A stretch of DNA of 15,200 bases from JALSHZ01 sp964439815 (GTDB lineage: Bacteria > Pseudomonadota > Gammaproteobacteria > UWMA-0217): positions 1-15,200 of the forward strand of contig CAYTPO010000032.1 of the NCBI GenBank assembly GCA_964439815.1, read 5' to 3'. The notes under the pieces were generated by a model. The model searched no databases, was not told the origin of the DNA, and worked only from the letters and a program-made list of their open reading frames with translations. Below, in pieces: positions 6,609 to 14,865 of this stretch; within the stretch, counting starts at the first letter, position 1; each line of letters starts with the position of its first letter. Both the position numbers and the translations under genes were made by a program.

Positions 6609-7346
6609 ATGACATCCAGCCAGTCACCATCCACCAACGAACAGATCCGCTCCTTCATGTACTCCTGGGAGCCGGATGACTGTCGCAATCCCTCGCTGGA
6701 TACTCGTTACCGGATTCTGATTGCTGCCTTCGAGGAGATTCACAGGGTTGGCTATCAGGCGGCCAGCATCAGCCATATCCTGCAGCGCACGGGCGTGACG
6801 AAGGGGGCGCTATACCACCATTTTCCCAGCAAGAAGGCGCTGGGTTATGCCGTGCTGGATGAATTGATTCTCACCAAGGTGCAGGATGTCTGGATCACGC
6901 CGCTGGCTGATGGCAATCCGGTCGATGTCATGATTCGCACCATTGAGATGAGTGGTGAGGAGATTACCGACGACGATATTCGGTTGGGTTGTCCGCTCAA
7001 TAACCTGAGCCAGGAGATGTCTCCAATCGATGAAGGCTTTCGCAAGAGAATTGAAGGTATCTATTCAACCTGGCGAGAAGGTATCGCTTCCGGACTCAAT
7101 GCTGGCAAGAAAAAAGGCCAGATCAAAGCCGATGTCGACACAGAAGCGATGGCCATCATGCTGGTTGCCGGGCTGGAAGGGTGTATTGGTGCCGCCAAGA
7201 GCGCTCAGAGCAAACAGGTGTTGCTGCATTGCGGGGGGAGCCTGATCTATCTCCTTCATTGCCTGAAAATCACAGCAGACAGATCAGACAAACCTGAAAC
7301 AAAAAAGGAACGTAACTACTCAGCGTGGAGTTCACATGAACCGTAG
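6609..7346 (+). CDS. TetR/AcrR-family transcriptional regulator
   Basis: Dimeric DNA-binding repressor of about 245 residues. The N-terminal TetR domain begins near residue 33 (RYRILIAAFEEIHRVGY). Its helix-turn-helix is at about residues 45-72, with ISHILQRTGVTKGALYHHFPS, the family signature. The C-terminal ligand domain (GCPLNNLSQEMS, then LVAGLEGCIGAAKS) resembles the large group of repressors that sense small electrophilic or hydrophobic compounds. ATG 6609 is chosen because the promoter occupies the upstream ATG at 6570; AGGATA provides a weak ribosome-binding site. The last 11 codons (from about Arg235) and the stop are supplied by an inserted A-family element, so the natural C-terminus is replaced. 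It precedes the RND operon in the same direction, but two inserted elements now separate them. Confidence 0.88.
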   Translation: MTSSQSPSTNEQIRSFMYSWEPDDCRNPSLDTRYRILIAAFEEIHRVGYQAASISHILQRTGVTKGALYHHFPSKKALGYAVLDELILTKVQDVWITPLADGNPVDVMIRTIEMSGEEITDDDIRLGCPLNNLSQEMSPIDEGFRKRIEGIYSTWREGIASGLNAGKKKGQIKADVDTEAMAIMLVAGLEGCIGAAKSAQSKQVLLHCGGSLIYLLHCLKITADRSDKPETKKERNYSAWSSHEP

Positions 7347-7464
7347 CTGCTCAGGATTGCCTTTGAAATCCATCAGATCAAGGCGGAAAATGTGAGTTTA
7401 CAAGCGTAAATGACTATTTTTCAACACAGAGATGATGGATTTCAGAGGTGAGCTGAGTAGTTAT
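7312..7464. mobile_element. A-family small inverted-repeat element (MITE-like)
   Basis: The ends are perfect 12-base inverted repeats: taactactcagc at 7313-7324 and gctgagtagtta at 7452-7463. Inside is a second perfect 11-base inverted repeat, gaaatccatca at 7365-7375 and tgatggatttc at 7433-7443. There is no coding capacity for a transposase, and the length is about 153 bases. It overlaps the 3' end of the TetR gene. The type of the parent transposon is not evident to me. Confidence 0.7.
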
Positions 7465-7711
7465 CCTGTCTTATTCATGGTGGATCGCGGATCCTGGCGC
7501 TGGACTGGTGCGTCTGGGCGCCGCTCTGGAGCGAAATTTGTAGCAATAGCTACAACTTGAGTGAAGCGCAAGCGCAGGCGTGTCAGAACAAGCCAGGGCC
7601 GTGACAGGCTGAAGCCTCTCACCATTTGGGTGAAACGGGACTGTCAAGGGTTTGTCATTGTTTTCATTTACTTAATCATAGGCTTTAGCCGCCACCATGA
7701 ATAAGACGGGG
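7465..7711 (-). mobile_element. B-family small inverted-repeat element, complete copy
   Basis: A 247-base element with ends cctgtcttattcatggtgg (7465-7483) and ccaccatgaataagacgggg (7692-7711). The ends are inverted copies apart from a small change within the first four bases. TTAT stands immediately outside on both sides (7461-7464 and 7712-7715), which looks like a 4-bp target duplication. No transposase is encoded. On the minus strand it contains a conserved core (about 7638 to 7568) also found at 12433 and 14921, plus a hairpin at 7538-7555. Its left end overlaps the A element boundary, so it probably inserted at the edge of A. Confidence 0.8.
7538..7555. repeat. Perfect hairpin inside the B element
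   Basis: ttgtagc / gctacaa pair perfectly around the loop aata. A different hairpin stands at the corresponding place in the copy near 12500. Confidence 0.6.
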
Positions 7712-7715
7712 TTAT

Positions 7716-7721
7716 AAAGGA
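7716..7721 (+). promoter_or_regulatory. Ribosome-binding site of the RND exporter, beside the B element
   Basis: AAAGGA is eight bases before ATG 7730. It begins directly after the presumed TTAT target duplication of the B element, so transcripts reaching the exporter must start inside or beyond the inserted elements. Confidence 0.6.
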
Positions 7722-7729
7722 ACAATAAA

Positions 7730-10015
7730 ATGGTTACACAATATGCAAGGTGGATCTTACGCTGGCGCTGGCTGGTGGTTGCTGCCACGATTCTGGTAAC
7801 GGTCTTGCTGGCCTCCGGAGCGCGCTTTCTGGAATTCACCAATGATTACCGTGTATTTTTCAGCAAGGACAATCCCCAACTGCAGGCCTATGAAAATCTG
7901 CAGAACAATTATTCCAAGAATGACAATGTACTGATCATGCTGATGCCCAAATCGGGTGATGTATTTTCGGAGGAAACCCTGCAGGCAGTGGTCGAACTGA
8001 CAGAGAAGGCCTGGCAGACACCCCACTCGCTGCGCGTCGATTCCATCTCCAACTTTCAGAATACCTTTTCCGAAGGTGATGATCTCATCGTGACGGATCT
8101 GGTCGAGGAGCCGGCTTCTCTTTCCCCCGAAGAAAGGGCTGCGGTGGCGGAAACAGCCCTGCATGAACCCTTGCTGGTCAACCGCCTGATCGCACCGGAC
8201 AAGCATGCAACCGGCATCAATATCACTATCGAATTGCCCGGCAAGAATCCCATCATCGAAGTGCCGGAGGTGGTCAGCTATGTCCGCCCGATGGTTGAGG
8301 CAATGCAAGCCAAATACCCGGATATCGAGTTTTACACGACGGGTGTCATCATGATGAACAATGCCTTTCCCGAGGCTTCGCAACATGATGGCAAGACCCT
8401 GCAACCCCTGGCATTGCTCGCCATCATTCTTGGTCTGATTCTCTTTTTACGCACCTTTACCGGCGCCTTTGCTGCGGTGCTGGTCATCATCCTCGCAGTA
8501 TTGATGGCCATGGGGAGCGCTGGCTGGGTGGGCATAAAACTCACTCCCCCCTCCTTTTCTGCGCCAATCATGATCATGACGCTGGCGGTTGCCGACAGTG
8601 TACATTTTCTGGCGACCATGCTGTTCCAGATGCGCAAGGGAATGAGCAAGAATGATGCAATTGTCGAAAGTCTGCGGATCAATTTTCATCCGATCTTTCT
8701 TACCTCGCTGACCACTGCCATCGGTTTTCTGAGCATGAATTTCAGTGATGCCCCCCCATTTCGTGATCTTGGCAATATCACTGCTGCGGGCGTCACCTAC
8801 GCATTTTTTCTAAGCATTACCTTTCTGCCGGCGATGATGTCACTGCTCCCGGCCAAGGCACGCCATGTACCCGAAGGCAAGACGCATGCAATGGACAAGA
8901 TTGCCGAATTCGTCATTCGCAATCAGAATGCTCTGCTATGGGGGATTGGCGGCCTGGTCATCCTGCTGACGGTACTGGTACCCCTCAACAAGATCAATGA
9001 TACCTTTGTGGAATATTTCGATGAGTCGATAGAGTTTCGCCGCCACACTGACAAGGTGGCTGACAATCTGACGGGGCTGTATTTCATCGACTACTCCCTC
9101 GACAGCAAGCAATCTGGCGGTGTCAGCGATCCGGAATTTCTGCAGAAGATCGAAGACTTCGCCAACTGGTATCGGCAGCAGCCGGAGGTCAAGCATGTCA
9201 ATGTCATTACCGATATTTTCAAGCGGTTGAACAAGAACATGCATGGTGACGACCCGCAGTGGTACAAGTTGCCGGGCAATCGGGAACTGGCGGCGCAGTA
9301 TCTGTTACTGTATGAAATGTCCCTGCCCTACGGCCTTGATCTCAACAACCAGATCAATATCGACAAGTCGGCCACGCGCCTGACAGCCACGCTGGAAACG
9401 CTGACCACCTCCGAGACACTGGCGCTGGAGCAACGCGCAGTAGACTGGCTGCAGACGCATTCCCCGGAGCTGGTCACTCAGGGAGCCAGCCCCACGATCA
9501 TGTTTTCCCATATCGGCATGCGCAATATCAAATCCATGTTGTCCGGAACCACGATTGCACTGGTGCTGATCTCACTGATCCTGATCTTTGCTCTGCGCTC
9601 CGCCAAGATGGGCTTCATCAGCCTGATACCCAACCTTGCACCAGCCGGGATGGCTTTTGGGGTCTGGGCCTTGACGGTGGGCCAGGTGGGTCTGGCATTG
9701 TCCGTGGTTGCAGCCATGACACTGGGTATCGTCGTCGATGACACGGTGCATTTCCTCAGTAAATACCTGCGCGCCCGGAGAGAGCAGAACATGAATGCAG
9801 AAGACGCCGTTCGCTATGCATTTTCCAGCGTTGGTGTCGCACTCTGGGTCACTACCATGGTGCTGGTTGCCGGCTTTATGGTGCTTGCGCAATCTGCCTT
9901 CGAATTGAACTCCTCGATGGGATTGCTGACAGCACTGACCATACTGATTGCCCTGTTTGTCGATTTTTTCTTCCTCCCGCCGTTGTTGATGAAACTCGAC
10001 AGGGGAAAGGTCTAG
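7730..10015 (+). CDS. RND-superfamily (MMPL/COG1033-type) inner-membrane exporter
   Basis: Inner-membrane transporter of 761 residues with the duplicated RND layout. Helix 1 is about residues 9-30, then a large periplasmic loop to about 220, then a block of five helices beginning near Leu224. The second half repeats this: one helix at about 400-420, a periplasmic loop to about 610, and a final block of helices. Matching acidic motifs occur in both halves: VADSVHF (Asp289, His292) and VDDTVHF (Asp670, Asp671, His674). They are candidates for the proton relay. The size and single-chain form fit the MMPL/HpnN-type exporters of lipids or hydrophobic molecules rather than the roughly 1000-residue drug pumps. 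It has no membrane-fusion partner here. A LolA-like protein and an outer-membrane barrel follow instead. The substrate is unknown. Confidence 0.92.
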   Translation: MVTQYARWILRWRWLVVAATILVTVLLASGARFLEFTNDYRVFFSKDNPQLQAYENLQNNYSKNDNVLIMLMPKSGDVFSEETLQAVVELTEKAWQTPHSLRVDSISNFQNTFSEGDDLIVTDLVEEPASLSPEERAAVAETALHEPLLVNRLIAPDKHATGINITIELPGKNPIIEVPEVVSYVRPMVEAMQAKYPDIEFYTTGVIMMNNAFPEASQHDGKTLQPLALLAIILGLILFLRTFTGAFAAVLVIILAVLMAMGSAGWVGIKLTPPSFSAPIMIMTLAVADSVHFLATMLFQMRKGMSKNDAIVESLRINFHPIFLTSLTTAIGFLSMNFSDAPPFRDLGNITAAGVTYAFFLSITFLPAMMSLLPAKARHVPEGKTHAMDKIAEFVIRNQNALLWGIGGLVILLTVLVPLNKINDTFVEYFDESIEFRRHTDKVADNLTGLYFIDYSLDSKQSGGVSDPEFLQKIEDFANWYRQQPEVKHVNVITDIFKRLNKNMHGDDPQWYKLPGNRELAAQYLLLYEMSLPYGLDLNNQINIDKSATRLTATLETLTTSETLALEQRAVDWLQTHSPELVTQGASPTIMFSHIGMRNIKSMLSGTTIALVLISLILIFALRSAKMGFISLIPNLAPAGMAFGVWALTVGQVGLALSVVAAMTLGIVVDDTVHFLSKYLRARREQNMNAEDAVRYAFSSVGVALWVTTMVLVAGFMVLAQSAFELNSSMGLLTALTILIALFVDFFFLPPLLMKLDRGKV

Positions 10016-10124
10016 GAGTCTGTCGGATTTAACCGTTTGAAGCGAGAATCACCATCCAGAGATTTGCACCCCAAGGGCACTTCCTGCGGGCGCAGCCAAA
10101 CAGCGTTAAGTCCGACAGGCTCCT
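10014..10124. mobile_element. C-family small inverted-repeat element
   Basis: Ends aggagtctgtcggattta (10014-10031) and taagtccgacaggctcct (10107-10124) are inverted copies with two mismatches, and pairing continues less perfectly inward for about ten bases. The length is 111 bases with no coding capacity. Its first bases overlap the TAG stop codon (10013-10015) of the exporter gene, so it sits exactly at the gene end. Confidence 0.75.
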
Positions 10125-10128
10125 GGGA

Positions 10129-10180
10129 GAGGGCCAAAATGGCTTTTCCGCAGTAGGCTCCCTATTCTCGGACAGCCTCC
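10129..10180 (-). mobile_element. D-family element, truncated half copy
   Basis: Positions 10129-10180 read agggccaaaatgg, then gcagtaggctcc, then tattctcggacagcctcc. The first part matches the right arm of the element at 15059-15200. The last part is the inverse of that element's left end (ggaggctgtccgagaatagg). The other arm is missing because the sequence joins the C element at 10124. Together with C it fills the space between the exporter and the LolA-like gene. Confidence 0.65.
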
Positions 10181-10258
10181 TAGATGGGAAAGCAGTATGC
10201 AATCAATACTACGGATACCAGCCAATTTCTTACCACTTGTAATCAAGCGAGAATACAA

Positions 10259-11041
10259 ATGAAAAAATGGATCATACTCGGACTCGGCCTGACGCTGGCA
10301 GCCAATGCGGCCCTGGCGGAAACTGCCGAGGAAAAAGGCTTGAAAATAGCCCAGGATGCCAAGGCCTACGACAAGGGTTTTGGCGATTTTACTGCTGATA
10401 TGGTGATGACCCTGCGCAACAAGGCCGGTGCAGAGTCGGTTCGTCATATTCGCATTCGTACTCTGGAGGTCGAAGGCGATGGTGACAAGAGCATGTCAAT
10501 CTTTGATGAACCTGCCGATGTCAAGGGAACAGCCATGTTGACATTTTCCCACGGCCTCAAGCCCGATGATCAGTGGCTTTATCTGCCGGCGCTCAAACGC
10601 GTCAAACGGATCAACTCACGCAACAAGTCCGGCCCTTTCATGGGCAGTGAATTCGCCTTCGAAGATCTCGGCTCCCAGGAAATCGAGAAATATACCTACA
10701 AGTATCTCAGGGATGAACCCTGTGGTGACTGGCAGTGCCATGTCATCGAAAGAAGACCGGCCTACAAGTATTCCGGCTATACCCGGCAGGTGGTCTGGGT
10801 GGACAAGGACAAATACCGCCTGTTCAAGGTCGATTTCTATGACCGCAAGAACAGCCCGCTGAAAACCCTGCAATCTTCCGGCTACAAGGAGTATCTCGAC
10901 CACTACTGGCGCCCGTCGATCATGCAGATGGACAACCACCAGACCGGCAAGAGCACGACACTGGAGTGGAAGCACTACAAATTCCGCACCGGGCTGAAAT
11001 CCAGTGACTTCAAGAGCAACAAGCTCAAGAGCCTGCGGTAG
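10259..11041 (+). CDS. Periplasmic LolA-like outer-membrane lipoprotein-sorting protein
   Basis: Exported protein of 260 residues. The signal peptide MKKWIILGLGLTLAANAALA is cut before Glu21. The mature part matches the LolA-like family found next to RND exporters (outer membrane lipoprotein-sorting protein, PF17131 type). Seen motifs are MVMTLRNKAG, the strand SMSIFDEPADVKGTAML, then DDQWLYLPALKRVKRI and SGPFMGSEFAFEDL. The fold is a half-barrel that holds a hydrophobic ligand. Cys155 and Cys160 (PCGDWQC) could form a disulfide. ATG 10259 is chosen because it gives a clean signal peptide; the frame is open from an ATG at 10184 next to the D fragment. It follows the exporter by 243 bases, most of which is inserted elements, and precedes the barrel gene by 64 bases. 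A role as periplasmic carrier between exporter and barrel is inference. Confidence 0.9.
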   Translation: MKKWIILGLGLTLAANAALAETAEEKGLKIAQDAKAYDKGFGDFTADMVMTLRNKAGAESVRHIRIRTLEVEGDGDKSMSIFDEPADVKGTAMLTFSHGLKPDDQWLYLPALKRVKRINSRNKSGPFMGSEFAFEDLGSQEIEKYTYKYLRDEPCGDWQCHVIERRPAYKYSGYTRQVVWVDKDKYRLFKVDFYDRKNSPLKTLQSSGYKEYLDHYWRPSIMQMDNHQTGKSTTLEWKHYKFRTGLKSSDFKSNKLKSLR

Positions 11042-11105
11042 TCTGCCGGGAACATACCCTGAGCAGTTACACCCCTTGTTTCTATCGACTCGTGGAAAAG
11101 TGACC

Positions 11106-12302
11106 ATGAAACTCCAATCTTTCTGTGCCGCTGCCCTGCTGGTAACCGCTATCGCGTCGCCCGTCCACGCCGCGGCGGAATGGCAGGGATATCTCTCCCT
11201 GGATTATCGGCAATTCTTCAAGGATGGCCTTTATCCAAAGCAGGAAAATGCCTTCCCTTCCCTCGCTTTCAAGCCGGAGTATTATCGGGAAATGCGTAAT
11301 GATATTGCATTGACATTCAAGCCCTTTATCAGGCTGGATGCAGTGGATAATGACCGCAGCCATATCGATATCCGGGAGTTCTTTCTCTACTACACAAAAG
11401 ACAATCTAGAAGCGCGATTTGGCCTCAACACGGTCTTCTGGGGTGTTACCGAATCCCGGCATCTTGTCGATATCATCAATCAGACCGATGCGGTAGAAAA
11501 CATAGATGGCGAGGACAAGCTGGGGCAACCCATGATCAACCTCACCTACGCATTCGACAACAGCCTGGTCGATTTCTTTGTCCTGTTGGGATTTCGGGAA
11601 CGCACCTTTTCGGGTGAAGAAGGCCGGCTGCGCACCCCGCTGGTGGTGGATGTCGACAATCCACTCTATGAATCCTCCGATGGTGAAGAACATGTCGATT
11701 ACGCGGTGCGTTGGAGCGGCACGGTGCTGGATTACTGGGATATCGGTCTGCACTATTTTACCGGCACCTCACGAGATCCGGTATTTGTTCCCGTCATCGA
11801 GAATGGACAGCCGGTAAAGCTGGCGCCCAAGTATTTTCAGATCGATCAGGTGGGTATCGATATCCAGGCGACGCTGGAATCCTGGCTGCTGAAACTGGAA
11901 GCTATTCAGCGCAATGGTGAACCTGAGGACTATTCCGCTGCCGTCGCCGGTTTCGAATATACCGTGCCGGGTATTGCCGAAAGCAGTACGGATCTCGGGA
12001 TTATCGCCGAGTATCATACCGACAGCCGAGGCAAGCAGGCCACCACGCCATTCAACAACGACCTGTTCATAGGGACACGCTGGGCATTCAATGATGCCCA
12101 GAGCACCGAAGTCATTGCCGGTGTCATTGCCGACCTGGATTTCACGACCCGCAGCTACCGTATCGAAAGCAGCCGGCGTATTGGTGCAAGCTGGAAGTTG
12201 ACTGGTGAGCTGCAGGTCTTCAGCAATGTGGACCAGCAGGATGTACTCTATGGCCTGCGCAATGACAGCTTCCTCAGTGTTGAAATGGCACGTTACTTCT
12301 GA
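11106..12302 (+). CDS. Outer-membrane beta-barrel protein of the RND/LolA-like operon
   Basis: Exported protein of 398 residues. The signal peptide ends in SPVHA, with cleavage before Ala23. The mature chain is rich in alternating aromatic and polar strands (EWQGYLSLDYRQFF, IALTFKPFIRLDAV, IREFFLYYTKDNLEARFGL) and ends in the terminal Phe of EMARYF, the usual BAM recognition signal. This supports a barrel of perhaps 14-18 strands. The strand NTVFWGVTESRHLVDIINQ resembles porin-like proteins of the DUF1302/alginate-export kind, but I do not recognise an exact family. ATG 11106 is chosen for the signal peptide; GGAAAAG upstream serves as ribosome-binding site. As the third gene of the unit it would give the exporter system its outer-membrane exit or acceptor. 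That role is inference. Confidence 0.82.
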   Translation: MKLQSFCAAALLVTAIASPVHAAAEWQGYLSLDYRQFFKDGLYPKQENAFPSLAFKPEYYREMRNDIALTFKPFIRLDAVDNDRSHIDIREFFLYYTKDNLEARFGLNTVFWGVTESRHLVDIINQTDAVENIDGEDKLGQPMINLTYAFDNSLVDFFVLLGFRERTFSGEEGRLRTPLVVDVDNPLYESSDGEEHVDYAVRWSGTVLDYWDIGLHYFTGTSRDPVFVPVIENGQPVKLAPKYFQIDQVGIDIQATLESWLLKLEAIQRNGEPEDYSAAVAGFEYTVPGIAESSTDLGIIAEYHTDSRGKQATTPFNNDLFIGTRWAFNDAQSTEVIAGVIADLDFTTRSYRIESSRRIGASWKLTGELQVFSNVDQQDVLYGLRNDSFLSVEMARYF

Positions 12303-12360
12303 TGCATCCCCTGCTTGTGGATGATGCCGTTAATTCACTGTGAGATAATCAACCAATATA

Positions 12361-12528
12361 CCCCGTCTTGTTCAAGGTGGCGGATAAAGCCTGTGATAAA
12401 CAAATGAAAACAATGACAGAACCTTGACAGACCCGTTTCACCCGAATGGTGAGAGGCTTCAGCCTGTCACGGCCCTGGTTTGTTCCGGTACACCTGCGTT
12501 TGCTATTTATCGTTGCAATAGCAAACGC
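12361..12528 (+). mobile_element. B-family element, partial copy
   Basis: From ccccgtcttgttcaaggtgg (12361-12380) the sequence follows the complete B element (read from 7711 downward) with about nine in ten bases the same to about 12490. This includes the core agaggcttcagcctgtcacg. After 12490 it diverges into a perfect 12-bp hairpin, gcgtttgctatt / aatagcaaacgc (12496-12507 and 12517-12528). The expected second terminal repeat is not found before the next gene. Its orientation is opposite to the copy at 7465-7711, so the two bracket the exporter operon as inverted repeats. Confidence 0.75.
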
Positions 12529-12739
12529 ATTCCCCTGCAGGTTGAGCAACAGAGGAACGACGTACCCAACGCAAAGGCAAAAATATTGGACACATCGCAA
12601 ACGCCTTTGCCCAAGCTGCTTCGAACATGCCGATATCCGGGAAACAATGAATACCTCTGCAGTATTACAGATGCAGACCGAGCAGATGCCTCATTGGCTG
12701 CCAGCTTGTTGAATAGTTACAAAACCGCAAGGACATAAG
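12529..12739. other. Leader region before the ovoA-type gene
   Basis: No gene, RNA or clear promoter is recognised. A short frame at 12647-12712 (21 codons) is probably chance. AAGGA at 12729-12733, six bases before ATG 12740, is a good ribosome-binding site and fixes that start. Confidence 0.5.
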
Positions 12740-14842
12740 ATGCTTTACACCAGAATACCCGTTATTGATGCGGGCAATGCCGAACAGAAACGGGAAGAAA
12801 TTCGCCAATATTTTCATACTTGCTGTGATCAGTACGAGTCTCTGTTCGAGACACTGGCGAACGATAAGGTTTTTTACAAACGGCCCAATTCCCTGCGCCA
12901 TCCGCTGATTTTCTATTACGGACACACAGCCACTTTCTATATCAACAAACTGATGGTCTCCCGCATCATCGATCAGCGGATCGATCCGAAAATGGAATCG
13001 ATGATGGCTATTGGCGTCGATGAAATGTCCTGGGACGATCTCGATGAATCGAGTTATGACTGGCCAGCCGCGGATGAGGTACGACAATACCGCCAACAGG
13101 TTCGGAAACTTGTCGATGAGCTGATAACCACCCTGCCTCTGACCTTGCCAATCCAGTGGGAAGATCCGTTCTGGATTATTCTGATGGGTATCGAGCATGA
13201 AAGAATTCATCTGGAAACATCATCGGTTCTGATCCGTGAATTACCTCTTGAATTCGTCAAACCCCATCCCGACTGGCCGATATGTCCAGAGCATGGCAAT
13301 GCACCAGAGAATTCACTGATCGAAATCAGCGGAGGCACGGTTCATCAGGGGCGAAAGATGCCCTCGCATACCTACGGCTGGGACAATGAATATGGTGAGC
13401 AGATAACCGAGGTGGCCCCCTTCAGCGCCAGCCGGTTTCTGGTCAGCAATCGGGAATTCCACGCATTCGTGGCAGACAAGGGCTATGAGCAACAGCAATG
13501 GTGGAATGATGAAGGCTGGGAGTGGCGGCAGTTCAGGCAGGCCAGTCACCCTGCATTCTGGGTGAAAGAAGGCGATGATTTTCGTTACCGAGCCATGCTG
13601 GAGGAAATCGACATGCCCTGGAATTGGCCGGTCGATGTCAACTATCATGAGGCCAAGGCTTTCTGCAACTGGATGAGCAACAGGAGTGGCCAGCAGATTC
13701 GCCTGCCGACCGAAGCAGAGTGGTACCGGATGTATGATCTCTGTATCGACAGGGACCAGCCCGACTGGGATCAGGCACCCGGCAATATCAACCTCGAATA
13801 TTTTGCCTCGGCCTCACCTGTCGATCGATTTCGGCAAGGAGAGCTGCATGACGTCATTGGTAATGTCTGGCAATGGAGCGAAACCACCATCGATGGGTTC
13901 GAGGGCTTTCAGGTGCATCCCGCCTATGATGACTTTTCGGTCCCCACCTTCGATGCCCGGCATAACCTGATCAAGGGGGGAAGCTGGATTTCCACCGGCA
14001 ATGAAGCGATCCGGGATAGTCGCTACGCGTTTCGACGCCATTTCTACCAGCACGCAGGCTTTCGCTATATCAAATCAGCCAGCGATGCCAAACAGGTGTT
14101 CAATAGTTACGAAACCGACGAGCAGATTTCGCAGTATCTCGAATTTCACTATGGCGAAAACTGTTTTGGTGTAGCCAATTTCCCCAAGGCCTGTGTCGAG
14201 AAAATCTTTGCACTTACTGCACCCCTCAGGTTTGAAAAAGCCTTTGATATCGGTTGCAGTGTGGGCAGAAGCAGTTTTGAACTGGCCAGGGAAATCCCGC
14301 AGATCGATGCCCTGGATTTTTCCACCCGATTTATCCGCAATGCCATCAACCTGCAACAACACGGCAAGGTACGCTATCTGATTGCCGACGAGGGAGAACT
14401 CAACTCGCTGAAACAGGCTGACCTGGAAGCATTGGGACTGGCCGACACTGCCGGGCGTATCGAATTCAGTCAGGGGGATGCCTGCAACCTCAAGGCAGGC
14501 TACAAGGACTATGACCTGATCTTTGCCGGCAACCTGATTGACAGATTGTACGAGCCCGCAACCTTTCTGCAGGACATTGCCCAACGCATGAAGCCCGGAG
14601 GCATACTGGTGCTCACCTCACCCTATACCTGGCTGGAAGAATTCACGGCAAAGGAACACTGGCTGGGCGGCTACAAAAAGGACGGAGAAAACGTCACCAC
14701 ACTCGATGGGATACGGGAGGTATTGAAAGAAACCTTCAAGGAGTATTGCGAGCCCGTGGATATTCCGTTTGTCATTCGTGAAACTGCCAGAAAACACCAG
14801 CACACCATTGCGCAAATGACACTGTGGCAACGGCTAGGCTGA
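12740..14842 (+). CDS. ovoA: Ovothiol biosynthesis enzyme: 5-histidylcysteine sulfoxide synthase with methyltransferase domain
   Basis: A 700-residue bifunctional enzyme, the normal length for OvoA. The N-terminal DinB-like domain (about residues 15-170) carries the iron ligands His62 (YYGHTATFY) and His153/His157 in IEHERIHLE, the H-x3-H-x-E pattern of EgtB and OvoA. The formylglycine-generating-enzyme-like domain follows (about 190-460: LPTEAEWYRMYD, DVIGNVWQWSET, LIKGGSWISTGNEAIRDSRY). The C-terminal class I SAM methyltransferase (about 475-700) has motif FDIGCSVGRSSFEL near Asp503 and DLIFAGNLIDR. The iron centre joins cysteine and histidine with oxygen to 5-histidylcysteine sulfoxide. 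After the lyase OvoB releases 4-mercaptohistidine, the methyltransferase domain forms ovothiol A, a cytosolic antioxidant thiol. The first ATG after a good ribosome-binding site is used. It stands alone between repeat elements, with no ovoB in the window. Confidence 0.94.
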   Translation: MLYTRIPVIDAGNAEQKREEIRQYFHTCCDQYESLFETLANDKVFYKRPNSLRHPLIFYYGHTATFYINKLMVSRIIDQRIDPKMESMMAIGVDEMSWDDLDESSYDWPAADEVRQYRQQVRKLVDELITTLPLTLPIQWEDPFWIILMGIEHERIHLETSSVLIRELPLEFVKPHPDWPICPEHGNAPENSLIEISGGTVHQGRKMPSHTYGWDNEYGEQITEVAPFSASRFLVSNREFHAFVADKGYEQQQWWNDEGWEWRQFRQASHPAFWVKEGDDFRYRAMLEEIDMPWNWPVDVNYHEAKAFCNWMSNRSGQQIRLPTEAEWYRMYDLCIDRDQPDWDQAPGNINLEYFASASPVDRFRQGELHDVIGNVWQWSETTIDGFEGFQVHPAYDDFSVPTFDARHNLIKGGSWISTGNEAIRDSRYAFRRHFYQHAGFRYIKSASDAKQVFNSYETDEQISQYLEFHYGENCFGVANFPKACVEKIFALTAPLRFEKAFDIGCSVGRSSFELAREIPQIDALDFSTRFIRNAINLQQHGKVRYLIADEGELNSLKQADLEALGLADTAGRIEFSQGDACNLKAGYKDYDLIFAGNLIDRLYEPATFLQDIAQRMKPGGILVLTSPYTWLEEFTAKEHWLGGYKKDGENVTTLDGIREVLKETFKEYCEPVDIPFVIRETARKHQHTIAQMTLWQRLG

Positions 14843-14865
14843 GGGGTTCAGAGGTTGGAGTAAAG

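Noticed and set aside
12647..12712. 21-codon leader peptide before ovoA
   Set aside because: The ribosome-binding site is weak and no attenuator-like structure follows.
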